Below, piece after piece: positions 6,010 to 7,409 of a stretch of 7,409 nt of DNA (its first letter is position 1; each line of letters starts with the position of its first letter). The position numbers were made by a program, and so were the translations under genes. The notes beneath the pieces were generated by a model. It was given only the letters and a program-made list of their open reading frames with translations, had not been told where the DNA came from and did no database searches. This DNA is from CAZKMM01 sp964553915 (GTDB taxonomy: Bacteria > RBG-13-61-14 > DRUE01), in assembly GCA_964553915.1 (NCBI GenBank), contig CAZKMM010000121.1, positions 1 to 7,409 of the forward strand, given 5' to 3'.

Positions 6010-7409
6010 TGAAGGAAAATCTGATTCAGGTTATTGGCAAATTTTAGAGCCTGCCTTTCATTGCCTTCCAGGATATAAAATCTAAAGAAAAATTCTTTGC
6101 CCCCTGCCTTTTTTACCCGCAGGTGAATTTCTTTTTGTTTTGGGTTAATTCCCATTGCAAGGCAACCTGCCTGATTATCGCGAATCAGCCAGAGCCCGGG
6201 CTTTAATCCAACCAGTCCATTGGGGAGACCAAGATAATGAAGCCGGGGCTTAATTCGGTCAAGCGGGATTTTTACCAGCTGGTCTTCTAAAAGGGCAGGG
6301 CTGTAAATAATCTCAGAGCCAGTAAAGGGGAAAGAGATTTTAGTATCAATGCCAGCAGAGAATTTTACTTCTAAGGCAAAAAGCCCGGGCTGGTCTTTTA
6401 CTTTGAAAAATTTTAGCTCTTTTTCTTTTGCTCCGGAGAGAGAGATTTTTATTGGGAATTCTTCCGCAGAGATAGATATGTAATCAAATTTAAGCGGTTC
6501 AGGAGCGCAATTCGGACAGAGATTTTTAACTATTTCAATAACTTTCTGGCTCTCGGAGTGTCCGTATTCTATTTCCACTGGAAGGGGATGCCATCCAGTA
6601 GAATCGCTCACCTCTGCATTGAGCTGATGTTTCCAGGCGGGCTTTAATTTTTCCCAGGATATGCCAGCTTTTTCCGCAGAGATAAGCCAGGAGCGAGTGC
6701 GCCAGTTTTCTGTGCGGAGCTGATAATCCTCCTCCCATTTTGAATTATATTCTCCCATCCAGGTGAATACTCCCCGAGCATCCTCAGGTCGCCAGGGAGA
6801 GTCCAGAATCGGCTTTAAGGAGCGGGGCTGATAACCCAATCTATGGAGGGCAGAAAGATATTCGCTGATGGTGGCAATTTTATATCCTTTTTTCTCCAGA
6901 CGCTTGAAATCCTGTTCCAATTTTTTCTTGCGGAAGAAATTTGGCTTGAAAAGGAAGGAAAAATACGGGCTGATTCCTCCGGTAATTACCAGCTCGCCAT
7001 CTCCAAGAAAATACCATTTGGCTTTTAAGCCGGTTTTGGGGTCATTAAAGTTCTGTTTTTTCAGCACCTCCAATCCCCGGCAGGTAAAATAGGGGATTCC
7101 CGGGTCATCCTGGAACCAGTCATACTGCCCCGGAGTGATAACCGCTACCTGATATCCGAATTCTTTTGCTAAAGCACATATTCCCTCGCCAAATTGTGCT
7201 TCCTGAAGGAATACCACCCCGGAAAGAGGCAGGTCATATTTTTCAAAAATTTCTTTTACCAGTTTTAAGGAGCGCCTCTGGTCAAGGGAAGGAAAAGCTA
7301 AAACCAGCTGGTCTGAGTAATGGAAAGAGATGATTTCTGCCTGCCCGGTTTTTGCCAGCCTGCGGAATTTTTCCAATACCTGTGGGTAGTTCTCTGCCAG
7401 ATATTCAAT
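6006..7409 (-). CDS. Glycoside hydrolase family 57-like protein, 5' end cut by window edge
   Basis: The frame is open from the window edge to TGA at 6008-6006: 467 visible residues, numbered here from the edge. A start at TTG 7376 is unlikely, because the 11 codons before it (IEYLAENYPQV) continue the same fold. The pattern resembles the catalytic barrel of GH57/GH38-type enzymes. It has a segment like 'P..l...r.L...GQ.EII', then FHYSDQ (29-34), VVFLQEAQFGEG (65-75, with Glu70 in the place of a GH57 nucleophile), FLGDGE (134-139) and FTWMGEYNSKWEED (215-228, like the W-I-G...N..W stretch of GH57). SDSTGWHP (268-275) and CPNC (298-301) follow. The C-terminal third looks like a beta-rich accessory domain. 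Family membership is judged from motif resemblance only, and activity is unproven. The gene leads a three-gene set ending with the glycosyltransferase; the final ATGA is shared with the phosphorylase start. Confidence 0.6.
   Translation of the reverse strand: MEYLAENYPQVLEKFRRLAKTGQAEIISFHYSDQLVLAFPSLDQRRSLKLVKEIFEKYDLPLSGVVFLQEAQFGEGICALAKEFGYQVAVITPGQYDWFQDDPGIPYFTCRGLEVLKKQNFNDPKTGLKAKWYFLGDGELVITGGISPYFSFLFKPNFFRKKKLEQDFKRLEKKGYKIATISEYLSALHRLGYQPRSLKPILDSPWRPEDARGVFTWMGEYNSKWEEDYQLRTENWRTRSWLISAEKAGISWEKLKPAWKHQLNAEVSDSTGWHPLPVEIEYGHSESQKVIEIVKNLCPNCAPEPLKFDYISISAEEFPIKISLSGAKEKELKFFKVKDQPGLFALEVKFSAGIDTKISFPFTGSEIIYSPALLEDQLVKIPLDRIKPRLHYLGLPNGLVGLKPGLWLIRDNQAGCLAMGINPKQKEIHLRVKKAGGKEFFFRFYILEGNERQALKFANNLNQIFLQ

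Noticed and set aside
7374..7376. TTG as the start of the GH57-like gene
   Set aside because: The frame stays open to the window edge and the upstream residues fit the same fold, so the gene is simply cut by the window.
1..7409. CRISPR arrays, tRNA or rRNA genes, insertion sequences or attachment sites
   Set aside because: No regularly spaced repeats, tRNA-like or rRNA-like stretches, transposase motifs or terminal inverted repeats were seen.

Overview
The window looks like a piece of an anaerobic bacterial chromosome. All well-supported genes lie on the minus strand, so transcription runs from position 7409 towards 1. Bacterial origin is suggested by a near-consensus sigma70-type promoter (TTGACA, 17 bp, TCTAAT), clear Shine-Dalgarno sites before the Hdr genes, an intrinsic terminator hairpin and tight ATGA gene overlaps. 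Anaerobic life is suggested by the heterodisulfide-reductase-type (Hdr) proteins, which are dense in iron-sulfur clusters. I cannot name the phylum; an uncultured anaerobic lineage or a sulfate reducer/syntroph relative would fit.

Right half (7409 to 3893): three genes, transcribed in this order. First is a glycoside hydrolase family 57-like protein whose 5' end is cut by the window edge. Next are a nucleoside phosphorylase of the uridine phosphorylase type and a multi-pass glycosyltransferase of the GT39/PMT-like (GT-C) type. Both junctions are 4-nt ATGA overlaps without a good Shine-Dalgarno, so translation is probably coupled.

Middle (3892 to 3537): a 356-nt AT-rich intergenic region that is the most information-dense non-coding part. 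In transcription order it holds an A/T-rich block, the promoter, a short dyad at the start of the predicted transcript, a possible 50-codon leader ORF, a candidate alternative hairpin, and an intrinsic terminator. The terminator lies INSIDE the predicted 5' leader, upstream of the first hdr gene. The arrangement suggests transcription attenuation of the hdr operon, or a small RNA made from the same promoter.

Left half (3536 to 1): a compact operon encoding an HdrC-HdrB fusion (4Fe-4S domain plus two CCG-type domains), a full-length HdrA (FAD plus several Fe-S clusters) and MvhD (2Fe-2S; only its last few codons are missing). By homology these form a cytoplasmic electron-transfer or flavin-based electron-bifurcating module. 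HdrA would be the bifurcating flavoprotein, HdrBC the disulfide-reducing or thiol-handling arm, and MvhD the adaptor to a hydrogenase, formate dehydrogenase or other electron donor. The partner enzyme is not in the window and may lie past position 1. Nothing here is a clearly new system; the leader architecture and the asymmetric cluster sites of the HdrB half are the points that most deserve checking.
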